A stretch of DNA of 64,000 nucleotides, taken from positions 245,004-309,003 of the forward strand of contig JADKAZ010000015.1 in the NCBI GenBank assembly GCA_016719015.1, in the 5' to 3' direction. Position 1 is the stretch's first letter, and the number at the start of each line of letters is the position of its first letter. Positions 1 to 8,493 of this stretch are shown here, piece by piece. A model generated the notes under the pieces. The model was given only the letters and a program-made list of their open reading frames with translations, was not told the origin of the DNA and ran no database searches. The DNA is from Chitinophagaceae bacterium. GTDB lineage: Bacteria; Bacteroidota; Bacteroidia; Chitinophagales; Chitinophagaceae. The translations under genes were made by a program, and so were the position numbers.

Positions 1-609
1 TCCCAGTTTGCGGTGCAGCTCCTGCTCTTTATCTATTTGAACATGGAATATTTTTTTTAATACTAATAAAGAACCAATAATGCCAAACACCCCTAACGGA
101 TAGGTGACAGCATAGGCCAGGGTGATCAATGATTTGTCCGACATTGTAGATTGTAAATCATTGGCAGTGGCCTGTGCAGCGGCCAGCCCCGGAGTATTGG
201 TAACAGCACCACTCATTACGCCTGTCATGACTGAAATGCTGTTGCCGCTAACGGAATAAAGAATAAGAGTGATAATAACACCTGTTGCAACAATAGCGAG
301 GGCAAGCAAATTATTGGTTATTGCATTTTTTTTCAGGGAGGCCCAGAAACCAGGACCTACCTGCAAACCGATGGAGTAAACAAATAAGATAAGGCCAAAC
401 TCTTTTATAAAATGTTCGGTATTTAGATCAATCTCTACGCCGAGATAAGAAAAAATGAGGCCGGTAAATAAAACCCAGGTGATGCCCAATGATATGCCGC
501 CAATCTTAATACGACCCAACCAGATGCCGATGGCAATCACCAGTCCATAGATGATGACTGATTGTGCAATAGAGGCTTTTGTAAAAAGATCATAGAACCA
601 TTCCGGCAT
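1..609 (-). CDS. AspT/YidE-family transporter, C-terminus cut by window edge
   Basis: An open frame starts with ATG at 609 and runs off the left edge after 203 codons. The visible protein is mostly hydrophobic, with about five or six membrane segments. It carries the motif GVMSGAVTNTPGLAAAQ near residue 155, which fits the aspartate:alanine-exchanger duplication domain (SGAxTxTPgLaaA) of the AspT/YidE/YbjL permeases. In that family two such membrane domains flank TrkA-C regulatory domains; only the first membrane half lies here. The inner-membrane location is clear but the substrate cannot be inferred. It lies about 110 bp downstream of pckG on the same strand with no obvious terminator between, so co-transcription is possible. 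Confidence 0.8.
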   Translation of the reverse strand, partial: MPEWFYDLFTKASIAQSVIIYGLVIAIGIWLGRIKIGGISLGITWVLFTGLIFSYLGVEIDLNTEHFIKEFGLILFVYSIGLQVGPGFWASLKKNAITNNLLALAIVATGVIITLILYSVSGNSISVMTGVMSGAVTNTPGLAAAQATANDLQSTMSDKSLITLAYAVTYPLGVFGIIGSLLVLKKIFHVQIDKEQELHRKLG

Positions 610-717
610 AATAAGTATTCAATACAATGTACATCATTCATCATAAACAGGCAGCAGACAATTTTCCTGCTGCACTGGTTATGATTTTTAAAAGGGGCAA
701 GCAAGTGATCGCAGAGG

Positions 718-2577
718 TCAGCTTCTCTCCGGTTCTAATCCCCAATGTTCGGGAGAACGCCATAAAGCAGAGAGGAGTAATTCCCGCATAAAGAAAAATT
801 CTTTAGGCAGTTTATCGTACATACGTTCAAACAATTCTTCGTGTGATAATAATTCCTGTTTACCGGGTTCACGGTCCACCGTCATAATTTTTGCAAAGTC
901 TTCTTTGGTAAAACTTTCCAGGCCCGTCCAATCCATATCCTCGTATCGTGGCATCCAGCCGATAGGGCTTTCTACAGAGGATGCTTTACCCCGGATACGT
1001 TCCACTATCCATTTTAATACACGGATGTTTTCTCCAAAACCAGGCCACAAAAATTTGCCATTTTCATCTTTGCGGAACCAGTTGACACCAAAAATTCTTG
1101 GTGCATTCGGGAGGTCACGGCCAAACTGCAGCCAGTGATTTACATAGTCACCAATATGATAACCCATAAAGGGCAGCATGGCAAACGGGTCACGGCGAAC
1201 CTTACCCGTTTCACCAAAAGCAGCCGCTGTTGTTTCACTACCCATGGTGGTGGCGAGGTATACACCAAAGTTCCAGTTGAAAGATTGATATACTAGCGGA
1301 ATACCTGTACTTCTCCTGCCGCCAAAAATGAATCCTGCAATAGGCACACCATTGGGATTATCCCAATCGCTGTCTATAGCCGGGTTTTGGTAAGCCGGTG
1401 CTGTAAATCTTGAATTAGCATGTGCAGCAGGTTTACCACTTTTCGGATCCCAGGGTTTGCCATGCCAGTCGATCAATCCCTCTGGCGGTTCTTTGGTTAA
1501 TCCTTCCCACCAGATATCTTTATCGGGTGTGATAGCCACATTGGTAAAAATAGTATTGGCCTTAATGCTTTCCATGGCGTTAGGATTGGTATGGTAATTA
1601 GTACCGGGAGCCACACCAAAATAGCCGGCTTCAGGATTGATGGCATACAAACTGCCATCTTCTCCTTTATGTATCCAGGCAATATCATCACCCACGGTGG
1701 TTACTTTCCACCCTTCAAATTCTTTGGGTGGTATCAGCATGGCAAAATTTGTTTTACCACAGGCACTGGGAAATGCAGCTGCTACATAGGTCTTTTGTTT
1801 ATCGGGAGATTCCACACCCATGATAAGCATATGCTCTGCCAGCCAGCCTTCTTCTCTTCCCATGGTAGATGCAATGCGAAGGGCAAAACATTTTTTACCC
1901 ATCAATGCATTACCACCGTATCCGCTTCCGTAGGAAACGATAGATCTTTCTTCGGGAAAATGAGATATATATTTAACGTCAGGATTGCAGGGCCATTTTT
2001 TATCCTGCTCACCGGTCTGCAACGGGGCACCGATAGAGTGAAGACATTTTACATACTCCTTTGTTTTTAAAAAGGGCAATACATCCTTTCCCATCCGGGT
2101 CATAATCCGGGTATTCACCACTACATATTCGGAATCGGTTATCTGCACGCCATACCTGGAGAGGGAAGAGCCGAGAGGTCCCATACAAAAAGGAATTACA
2201 TATAATGTGCGGCCCTTCATACAACCCTTCATTAATCCTTCCAGGATCTTTTTCATTTCGATGGGGTCCATCCAATTGTTGGTAGGTCCGGCATTTTCTT
2301 TGCGCAAACTGCAGATAAATGTTTTGTCTTCTACCCGGGCCACATCACTGGGGTCGCTGAAACAGGCGAAACTATTCGGTCTTTTTTCAGGATTTAATGG
2401 AATAAAAGTTCCTTTATCAACGAGCAGTTTGCACAGCCGGTCATATTCTTCTTTTGAGCCATCGCACCAATGAACAAAGTCTGCTTCACAAAACCGGGAA
2501 ACATTATTTACCCATGTTTTCAGTTCTTCCCGTGCAGGAGCTGTTTCCATGGTAAAAAAGTTGGATGGTTGAGTCAT
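718..2577 (-). CDS. pckG: Phosphoenolpyruvate carboxykinase (GTP)
   Basis: Converts oxaloacetate and GTP to phosphoenolpyruvate, GDP and CO2 in the cytoplasm, the entry step of gluconeogenesis. The 619-residue length is normal for the GTP class. Visible motifs are the substrate-binding YGSGYGGNAL (216-225), the GTP-binding P-loop FPSACGKTN with the reactive cysteine (269-277), the metal-binding kinase-2 motif TVGDDIAWI (about 294-302) and FIFGGRRS near residue 415. These distinguish it from the ATP-dependent class. The ATG at 2577 gives a full N-terminus. The neighbours are an MFS pump upstream and a permease downstream on the same strand, which say little about its role. Confidence 0.97.
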   Translation of the reverse strand: MTQPSNFFTMETAPAREELKTWVNNVSRFCEADFVHWCDGSKEEYDRLCKLLVDKGTFIPLNPEKRPNSFACFSDPSDVARVEDKTFICSLRKENAGPTNNWMDPIEMKKILEGLMKGCMKGRTLYVIPFCMGPLGSSLSRYGVQITDSEYVVVNTRIMTRMGKDVLPFLKTKEYVKCLHSIGAPLQTGEQDKKWPCNPDVKYISHFPEERSIVSYGSGYGGNALMGKKCFALRIASTMGREEGWLAEHMLIMGVESPDKQKTYVAAAFPSACGKTNFAMLIPPKEFEGWKVTTVGDDIAWIHKGEDGSLYAINPEAGYFGVAPGTNYHTNPNAMESIKANTIFTNVAITPDKDIWWEGLTKEPPEGLIDWHGKPWDPKSGKPAAHANSRFTAPAYQNPAIDSDWDNPNGVPIAGFIFGGRRSTGIPLVYQSFNWNFGVYLATTMGSETTAAAFGETGKVRRDPFAMLPFMGYHIGDYVNHWLQFGRDLPNAPRIFGVNWFRKDENGKFLWPGFGENIRVLKWIVERIRGKASSVESPIGWMPRYEDMDWTGLESFTKEDFAKIMTVDREPGKQELLSHEELFERMYDKLPKEFFFMRELLLSALWRSPEHWGLEPERS

Positions 2578-2763
2578 AGTTCTATAATTTAAAACGGGAA
2601 TTTAAAAAAAGGCAGGCAATCGCAATGCTGAAACGAAGAATTTATTTCAGCGATGTAAAAATGGTAAACTATTCTGCTGTCATTACTGCTATATATCATA
2701 ACGTAATATGATGTTTATTAGTTAGGGCCATTAATTTTTTTAAAACAAAAAACGATAAATAGA

Positions 2764-3990
2764 TTATGCAGCCTGTGGCTTTGTTTCCTTTTTAAATACA
2801 AGATAGGCTATCAGCAGACTCAGCAGCATAAATAAGGAAGCCAGTAAAAACGAAATACCAGGAAAATGAAAAGGGGCCTTGTCACCGGTAAAATACGTAA
2901 ACAAGTTGTTCATCATCAACGGACCGATGATAGTGGTAAGGCTCATCAGGCTGGTTAATGCACCTTGCAATTCCCCCTGTTGAGCCGGAGACACATGTTG
3001 CGCCAGGGTGGCTTGTAAAGATGGCCCGGCAATTCCTCCAAGGCAATAAGGAATAAGAAAAGCAAACATCATCCAACCTTGTGTGGCAAAAGCGAACAAC
3101 AACAGGCCGGCAGAATAAAGCAACAAACCGAGGTAAATACTTTTCGCATTACCCAGTTTTGGATTAATGACCCTCGTTAAACCACCCTGCACGGCGCCTA
3201 CCAGTAATCCTACAACCGCCAGTGATATACCTACCATACCTTCTGACCAGTTAAACCGGTAGATGGTGAAAAAACTCCAGTTGCCCTGTACCGCCTGGGC
3301 AGCCAGATAGATTAAAAAATAGGAAATAGCCAGGCTGCCTATACCCGGTGTTCTTTTCAAAAACTGTAAGGAACCTAAAGGATTAGCCCTTTTCCATTCA
3401 AAGGGACGGCGGTTCTCTTTACTTAATGATTCAGGTAAAACAAAATAACCATACAGGCCATTCAGCAAACAGAGAGCTGCTGCTGCATAAAAGGGAGCCC
3501 GGACACCTAAGCCCGCCAGTAAACCGCCTACTGCAGGTCCGATGACAAAGCCTAAACCGAAAGCAGCGCCAATCATCCCAAAATTTTTTGCCCTTGTCTC
3601 CGCTGTACTTACATCAGCAATATAGGCGGCAGCCGTGGTGAAGCTGGCGCCGGTAATGCCGGCGATGATGCGGCCAACAAACAGCCATCCATAGGTTGGT
3701 GCCAATGCCAGGAAAATGTAATCAATACCAAAGCCCAGTAACGATGACAGCAAAACAGGTCTTCGTCCATATTTATCACTCAGGTTTCCAATAACCGGCG
3801 CAAAAATAAATTGTGTAATGGCATAGGCCGACAATAACAGGGCGCCATAAGAGCTGGCTTCGTTCACTTCAATTCCTTTCAGTGATGAAATCAGTTTGGG
3901 CATCACCGGAATGATCAATCCCCAGCCCATCACATCAATCAACAGGGTAATGAATATAAAACCTACAGCTGCTTTTCGGGGACTCGCCAT
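2764..3990 (-). CDS. MFS transporter, Tet/TCR-type efflux family
   Basis: A 408-residue inner-membrane protein with about twelve hydrophobic segments. The first is preceded by a short basic N-terminus. Cytoplasmic loop 2-3 carries the MFS motif A as GNLSDKYGRRPVLL (about residues 68-81). The segment FVGRIIAGITGASFTTAAAYI followed by AETRAKNFGMIGAAFG is characteristic of the TetA/TCR branch of drug:proton antiporters. Many chromosomal Bacteroidota members carry this annotation without known tetracycline resistance, so the family is well supported and the substrate is not. It is 186 bp upstream of pckG on the same strand and probably has its own promoter. Confidence 0.88.
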   Translation of the reverse strand: MASPRKAAVGFIFITLLIDVMGWGLIIPVMPKLISSLKGIEVNEASSYGALLLSAYAITQFIFAPVIGNLSDKYGRRPVLLSSLLGFGIDYIFLALAPTYGWLFVGRIIAGITGASFTTAAAYIADVSTAETRAKNFGMIGAAFGLGFVIGPAVGGLLAGLGVRAPFYAAAALCLLNGLYGYFVLPESLSKENRRPFEWKRANPLGSLQFLKRTPGIGSLAISYFLIYLAAQAVQGNWSFFTIYRFNWSEGMVGISLAVVGLLVGAVQGGLTRVINPKLGNAKSIYLGLLLYSAGLLLFAFATQGWMMFAFLIPYCLGGIAGPSLQATLAQHVSPAQQGELQGALTSLMSLTTIIGPLMMNNLFTYFTGDKAPFHFPGISFLLASLFMLLSLLIAYLVFKKETKPQAA

Positions 3991-4072
3991 ATAACTAAGT
4001 TGGTCAGCAAAGTTGTACGATTTTTAGTTCCGGTAAGATAATTTCTCAGCGAAGGGAGTCCACAGGTATAAT

Positions 4073-4111
4073 AAAAAAGCCAATGACCGTTTTAAGTAAC
4101 GGCCATTGGCT
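4073..4111 (-). terminator. Rho-independent terminator of the Fe-S/NrfD/cytochrome operon
   Basis: Two 14-base arms (4078-4091 and 4098-4111) pair with one mismatch around a 6-base loop. Read on the minus strand the hairpin is followed by six Ts (4073-4078). It lies 25 bp beyond the stop of the cytochrome c gene, the last gene of the operon. Confidence 0.85.
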
Positions 4112-4136
4112 AATTCAACATTAAAAAATCAAGAAA

Positions 4137-4550
4137 CTATTTTAATGTTCTCATATAATTTACAACAGCCCACATATCATTGGCAGCGGGAATTTTTGTT
4201 TTATAAGAAGGCATGTCTTTACGGCCCTTTTCTGTTTTATAATATAATGAACCATCTGTTTGTGACTGGAAAGAAGCTTTAGTGAAATCGCCACATTCGG
4301 TATCCAGTTGTGAAGCTTTAGGACCATCACCTTTTCCTTTTGTTCCATGGCATGACTTACAATGCTGATTATACAGCGTTTTGCCAGTAACTAAGGATTC
4401 TGCATTTCCCTTAAGGGGGTTTACTTTGTTTTTATATGTATCAGGAACAGGCCATGGATCCTGATATGTTGATTTAGGAATAAAAGCCATTAAGGCAATA
4501 GCAAATATTCCGGCAAAGAGTACTGAGAATTTCGTTTTCATTTTTTTCAT
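4137..4550 (-). CDS. Monohaem cytochrome c, periplasmic
   Basis: A 137-residue protein with a signal peptide or N-terminal anchor (residues about 6-24). One c-type haem site, CKSCH, spans residues 64-68 and sits in the class I context YNQHCKSCHGTKGKGDG. A methionine in KDMPSYK near 113 is the likely sixth haem ligand, and the C-terminal helix MWAVVNYMRTL is typical of class I cytochromes. It is the last gene of a five-gene minus-strand operon with Fe-S and NrfD subunits. By analogy with the ActE subunit of alternative complex III it could accept electrons from that membrane module. The acceptor relationship is inference; the family call is firm. Confidence 0.9.
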   Translation of the reverse strand: MKKMKTKFSVLFAGIFAIALMAFIPKSTYQDPWPVPDTYKNKVNPLKGNAESLVTGKTLYNQHCKSCHGTKGKGDGPKASQLDTECGDFTKASFQSQTDGSLYYKTEKGRKDMPSYKTKIPAANDMWAVVNYMRTLK

Positions 4551-4579
4551 TTTTTTCTGTATTTAAAAGAGTGTTCAAG

Positions 4580-5566
4580 TTACATATTAGTTGCATCAGT
4601 TGGTGGATGAGGCTGTTCTTTTCTTAGTCTGAATAATTCATAAATGATAACAATATAGTGGCCCCATACAGCCACCATCAGGATAATAAAGGTAATCAAC
4701 ATCCACATAGGAGGATTTGAACTCCACAAAGCCCTTGGTTGGTCTTCTATTTTGTTCGAAACAGAGGTGCCCCATTTTTGTACGACAGAAGCTTCCAGGT
4801 TGCCATAAGTTTCATTTTCATCCAGCTTTGCAATCAGGGTAAGGTTGCCTTTGGCATCGCCTGGCAAATTAGCAGGAAACTCCACGGATGCCTCTCCATT
4901 TTCATCAGTTGTGCCCTCACCTACTTTTAAAGGCAGGAACAATCTTTTTACAAAAATGCCAACTGCGGCTTCCGGAATAGGAATTTCTGCACCTGTACCC
5001 ACTTCTACCAATTTTACTTGAACTGTTAGTAGCGAATCTTCTTTTACAGGTGTTATTTCAAGTCGTGCCCGTTTAAATGCTATAACCTCCTCTGCTGATT
5101 CCATCATTTTATTTCCGGCAAAAACCATTTTAAACTGAACCTTACCATCTGCATTAGTTTTAAGCGAATCTCCTTTAACATTGAAGACAGCCTTTCCATT
5201 ATTATCTGTTATTACAAATCCCAACTCCTGGTCTTCATCATTAACTACCTGGAAAAATGTAACCTTCATTTTATAAAGGTTCACCGGCCAGTTTTTTACT
5301 TTAGCTTTCAATCCTGCTTTTAAATCAATCGAGTTATCACTTTTTTGTACGGCTTTAAATTCTACCGTAGGTGAAAGCATTGATGGCTCTTCTTCTTTAG
5401 CAGGCTCTTCAGCGGCAACTGTTGCAGTATCTGCTGCTGGTGCCTGTGTTGTATCGGATTGGCCAAACAGTTTTGCGGGTAACAAAAACATAATCAGCAT
5501 TCCGGCTATAAGTACCAGTTGTCTCAGCATTTCCTGTTTTATATGCGTTCTGAAAATTTGTTTCAT
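4580..5566 (-). CDS. Uncharacterised periplasmic protein with C-terminal membrane anchor
   Basis: A 328-residue protein with an N-terminal hydrophobic signal (about 13-35), an acidic Ala/Glu-rich linker (about 40-62), beta-rich sequence, and one strong membrane helix near the C-terminus (about 286-310) followed by a basic tail RLRKEQPH. The topology therefore suggests a periplasmic beta domain tethered to the inner membrane. Segments such as GKAVFNVKGDSL and TDENGEASVEFPANLPGD resemble repeated Ig-like/carboxypeptidase-regulatory units. Its start is 11 bp after the NrfD gene stop, so it is very probably co-translated with that subunit and part of the same complex. I do not recognise a named family; no catalytic motif or cofactor site is visible. 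Confidence 0.7.
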   Translation of the reverse strand: MKQIFRTHIKQEMLRQLVLIAGMLIMFLLPAKLFGQSDTTQAPAADTATVAAEEPAKEEEPSMLSPTVEFKAVQKSDNSIDLKAGLKAKVKNWPVNLYKMKVTFFQVVNDEDQELGFVITDNNGKAVFNVKGDSLKTNADGKVQFKMVFAGNKMMESAEEVIAFKRARLEITPVKEDSLLTVQVKLVEVGTGAEIPIPEAAVGIFVKRLFLPLKVGEGTTDENGEASVEFPANLPGDAKGNLTLIAKLDENETYGNLEASVVQKWGTSVSNKIEDQPRALWSSNPPMWMLITFIILMVAVWGHYIVIIYELFRLRKEQPHPPTDATNM

Positions 5567-5577
5567 AAAAATTTTAT

Positions 5578-6957
5578 TTATGCAGGTTTTACTTCTTCTT
5601 TTGTTACAGGGGCATGTTGGTGTGGATGGTGTTGGTGTGAATGGTGTGCAAAATGCGGCTCAGCTTCTTCCAGTCCCGAAACAGGCACTACTGTCACAAA
5701 TTTTGATATTAATGTAAAGAAGAGAAGGAATGATGCAATGCCCGCACCAGTAAGCACCCATTCTGGCCAGGTGGCAGCATATTTTACATACTCAGTCCTT
5801 GTATCCTGCATGGGTAATAAAGTGGTTTCAAGGGTAGGAACAATTATCAGGTAGCGTTTTACCCACATAGCAATTATCATAAGGAATGCCACACCAGTTA
5901 TCCAATTAGGTTTTCGGGTAGCCGGAATAGATACAATCAATATCGGGATAAGAATACCGGCAAAGTTGGCAAAGAATGTCCACCAGCCATATTCACCGGG
6001 ACTGAATAATTTTGTGATGAGCTCATTATCCCATTTTGCAGAACCGAACCAACTGGTAAAGTATTCTGAGAAAGTGAAATAACCATAACCAGCTGCCAGT
6101 ACCAGCATGATATATCCCAGATAAGTAAAATGCCGGTCTGTAAAATAATTTTCCAGTTTGTACATTTTACGGTACACCCACATGGCTACAATCAACACAC
6201 CACAACCGGAGTACAATGCTCCGATGACAAAGTAAGGTCCGAATATGGTACTGTGCCATCCTGGGCGAAGCGTCATTCCGAATATCCAGGAAAGAATAGA
6301 AGCCACGATAATGGAAAGAGGGATCATAATGATGGCCAGCAGATTTTGAGAAATGATCAGATGCCTTTTCTGACTGGCAGCACCACGGTAGCCTAATGCA
6401 AGTGCTGTATATAATTTTTGTCTCCACTTTGGCACTTTCAATTTTGCATCACGGTATACAGCAAGATCTTTGATCAATGCCATATAAAGGAATAGTACAG
6501 CACCAACAAAAAAAGTAACTACAGCCATTACATCCCATGTCATGGGAGACTGTATACGGGGATGAATAAACAAATAATGCAACCTGTCAAACCGGCCAAC
6601 ACAAAGTAAAATGAAAATAGGCCCCACAACTACGGATATAATCGTCATCATTTGTGCAAGCCGGATGATGGGTTTGCCCCAGGGTACTTTTAGCAGGTGA
6701 AGAATACCGGAAATAATAGCACCGGCATAACTAAGACCAATGAAGAATATAAAATTGACAATAAATAAACCCCACACCACATTGTCCCGCATTCCTGTTA
6801 CTCCATGCCCTTTCGAAATCTGCAGGTATAATGCATACCCGCCTGCAACGACCCAACACAGGAAGAAGATTGTCCAGAACCAGTTTCGCTTACCAAATTT
6901 TTCAATATTGGGCCGCTGGTAATCGAAGGCTTGCTGTTGATATGAATTGAGTTCCAT
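5578..6957 (-). CDS. NrfD/PsrC (ActC-like) integral membrane quinol-site subunit
   Basis: A 459-residue polytopic protein with about ten membrane helices. The stretch GMRDNVVWGLFIVNFIFFIG after the first helix, then SYAGAIISGILHL, is the NrfD/PsrC/ActC signature around the quinol site. In this family the subunit exchanges electrons with menaquinol and passes them to a periplasmic four-cluster Fe-S partner; that partner is encoded immediately upstream (41 bp gap). The length is closer to ActC/ActF of alternative complex III than to the shorter classical NrfD. The C-terminus ends in a His-rich tail (HFAHHSHQHHPHQH) of unknown purpose. No molybdopterin catalytic subunit is encoded nearby, so the usual PsrA/ActB-type partner is absent from this locus. 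Confidence 0.9.
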   Translation of the reverse strand: MELNSYQQQAFDYQRPNIEKFGKRNWFWTIFFLCWVVAGGYALYLQISKGHGVTGMRDNVVWGLFIVNFIFFIGLSYAGAIISGILHLLKVPWGKPIIRLAQMMTIISVVVGPIFILLCVGRFDRLHYLFIHPRIQSPMTWDVMAVVTFFVGAVLFLYMALIKDLAVYRDAKLKVPKWRQKLYTALALGYRGAASQKRHLIISQNLLAIIMIPLSIIVASILSWIFGMTLRPGWHSTIFGPYFVIGALYSGCGVLIVAMWVYRKMYKLENYFTDRHFTYLGYIMLVLAAGYGYFTFSEYFTSWFGSAKWDNELITKLFSPGEYGWWTFFANFAGILIPILIVSIPATRKPNWITGVAFLMIIAMWVKRYLIIVPTLETTLLPMQDTRTEYVKYAATWPEWVLTGAGIASFLLFFTLISKFVTVVPVSGLEEAEPHFAHHSHQHHPHQHAPVTKEEVKPA

Positions 6958-6998
6958 AAAAATTTGTATTCATTAAATGATAAACATTTTTTCCTCTA

Positions 6999-7967
6999 TC
7001 ATGATTTTTTAATTTCTGGTTCCATGATATCCTTAAACCGTTCCTTAATTGTTGAATCAAGGTTTTCATATCCTCTTTCAACAGGGAACTGTCTGTCTTT
7101 TGGCGGCAGATAATATACTCTAGGTTTAGTGCCTAATTCTTCCATGTAGCGGTAAGCGGCACGGTCTTTTATCAACTGTGAGAAACTCATAGTTTCTTCA
7201 CCGTTAGTAACAGTGTCTTCATTTTCATCGCCGAAATAAAATACACCATTGGGACAAGCTTCTACACATGGAGGGAGCAGGCCTTCCCTCGCCCTGTCGG
7301 GACAGAAATCGCATTTTTCTACCGTACCTACTTTAGCAGGAATACCCGTTTCAGGATTATAAGCCAGGTCTTTTATGTCGAAAGAAATTTCAGGTTCATT
7401 CCAATTAAACACCCTTGTAGAATATGGACAGGCCGCCATGCAAAACTTACAACCTATGCAACGTTCATTATCTATCAATACAAGGCCATCTTGTCTTTTA
7501 AATGTGGCGTCAACAGGACAAACTTTTACACAGGGAGGATTATCGCAATGAAAACATTGTTTAGGGAACCAATAAGGAGCAGCCTTTTCACTATCCTTCA
7601 ATAATTTTACAGAAAGCCACTCGGTTTCTTCTGGCCGATAGTGCCATTTTTGGCAGGCTGTAATGCACTTACGGGCATTTTTGCAACGAGCCAGGTCCAC
7701 CACCATCACAAACTTCTTTCCTGCAATACCCTGTCTTGCTTCCAGCTTGGAAACAATAGCCATATGTTCCTGGTGATTAAGATAGGCTGAATCGATCTCA
7801 ACGATCTCGCCATCGGGAGAAAGAAGTTTTACCTTTTCACTAACGGTTGCTTTTTTGGAGGAACAGGAACAGGCCAAACTGCCACAGGCTGTTGCAGCCA
7901 CTGTTGCAATAGCAGCAGTCTTCAGGAAATCCCGCCGGCCATTATCATTTATTTCTTCTTGTTTCAT
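6999..7967 (-). CDS. Tat-exported four-cluster Fe-S subunit (DmsB/NrfC/PsrB family)
   Basis: A 322-residue electron-transfer subunit. The twin-arginine motif GRRDFLK (10-16) precedes a hydrophobic stretch ending in GSLAC, which also looks like a lipobox (Cys33), so it is probably a periplasm-facing Tat lipoprotein. Cysteine groups follow: C95/C101/C105; C138/C141/C146/C150; C170/C173/C176/C180; C219/C222/C234/C238. The first group has Ala98 where the usual CX2CX2CX3C pattern has its second cysteine, so one cluster may be 3Fe-4S or differently ligated. Residues 46-63 (VKLLSPDGEIVEIDSAYL) match the small protein encoded just upstream. It lies between that protein and the NrfD gene, its expected membrane partner. 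Confidence 0.9.
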   Translation of the reverse strand: MKQEEINDNGRRDFLKTAAIATVAATACGSLACSCSSKKATVSEKVKLLSPDGEIVEIDSAYLNHQEHMAIVSKLEARQGIAGKKFVMVVDLARCKNARKCITACQKWHYRPEETEWLSVKLLKDSEKAAPYWFPKQCFHCDNPPCVKVCPVDATFKRQDGLVLIDNERCIGCKFCMAACPYSTRVFNWNEPEISFDIKDLAYNPETGIPAKVGTVEKCDFCPDRAREGLLPPCVEACPNGVFYFGDENEDTVTNGEETMSFSQLIKDRAAYRYMEELGTKPRVYYLPPKDRQFPVERGYENLDSTIKERFKDIMEPEIKKS

Positions 7968-7998
7968 ATTTGTTGGTTTTAAAGAAAGGGATAAAAAA

Positions 7999-8226
7999 TC
8001 AGCTGTTTTCTTTGCTTGGATTTTTCATCCAGTCGAATATTTCTTTATTGGTAGATTTTTGTTTTTTAGCCGCCTCATCCAGTACTGCTTTGTCTATTTC
8101 TACTAATTTTCCATCTGCGGTAAGCATTTTTACCATTTCTGGCTTTACATTTTTTTTGTCTGCTGCCACAAATAGCGAAAAAAACCACCGGCGGGATTTA
8201 TCAGCTGTGTTCTTAGTATTTCCCAT
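7999..8226 (-). CDS. Small protein sharing a motif with the adjacent Fe-S subunit
   Basis: A 75-residue, first gene of the minus-strand operon, 31 bp ahead of the Fe-S gene. Near its N-terminus is SRRWFF, reminiscent of a twin-arginine motif, but no hydrophobic signal segment follows. Residues about 33-50 read VKMLTADGKLVEIDKAVL and align well with the segment between the Tat signal and first cysteine cluster of the neighbouring Fe-S protein (VKLLSPDGEIVEIDSAYL). The rest is charged. It could be a detached copy of that linker domain acting in assembly or docking of the Fe-S protein; this is inference. No family is recognised. Confidence 0.65.
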   Translation of the reverse strand: MGNTKNTADKSRRWFFSLFVAADKKNVKPEMVKMLTADGKLVEIDKAVLDEAAKKQKSTNKEIFDWMKNPSKENS

Positions 8227-8388
8227 ACAAAATATTTTTTCTTAAATTTAAGGAAATGAGACTGCAACTTATTTATGAGTTATTGACAATTGTATGACAG
8301 TCGTCAAGGCCCTTAGTGAGAAATATCACGGACCTGGTTGAATTTTTACATTATCAAAAGGGGTGTGATTAAAGTCATATGGCTGTTT

Positions 8389-8405
8389 GTTTCATGTCAT
8401 GATAC
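8389..8405. promoter_or_regulatory. Palindrome in the divergent electron-transfer intergenic region
   Basis: GTTTCATG-T-CATGATAC is a 17-base inverted repeat with one mismatched pair (inner TCATG-T-CATGA is perfect). It sits where the -33 element of the plus-strand cytochrome operon would be expected, which suits an activator site. The binding protein is unknown. Confidence 0.4.
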
Positions 8406-8422
8406 TGTCACACCACCCTCGA

Positions 8423-8430
8423 TACTTTTG
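8423..8430 (+). promoter_or_regulatory. Candidate -7 element of the cytochrome lipoprotein operon
   Basis: TACTTTTG matches the Bacteroidota -7 consensus TAnnTTTG, 63 bp upstream of the ATG at 8494. No TTTG -33 element is found at the usual spacing; the palindrome at 8389-8405 takes that place. Confidence 0.4.
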
Positions 8431-8493
8431 AAAGTGCATTTTTTAATAGAGTTCTTTTCCTGAATATATTTTCAATAAGTAAACTGACTTTTT

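Noticed and set aside
2764..3990. Tetracycline-resistance gene on a mobile element
   Set aside because: No transposase, integron or plasmid feature surrounds it, and chromosomal TCR-family pumps are common; the substrate is not known.
4137..8226. Complete alternative complex III
   Set aside because: Pentahaem ActA, the ActB molybdopterin-like domain, ActD and a second NrfD-like subunit (ActF) are absent, so the locus can only be called related.
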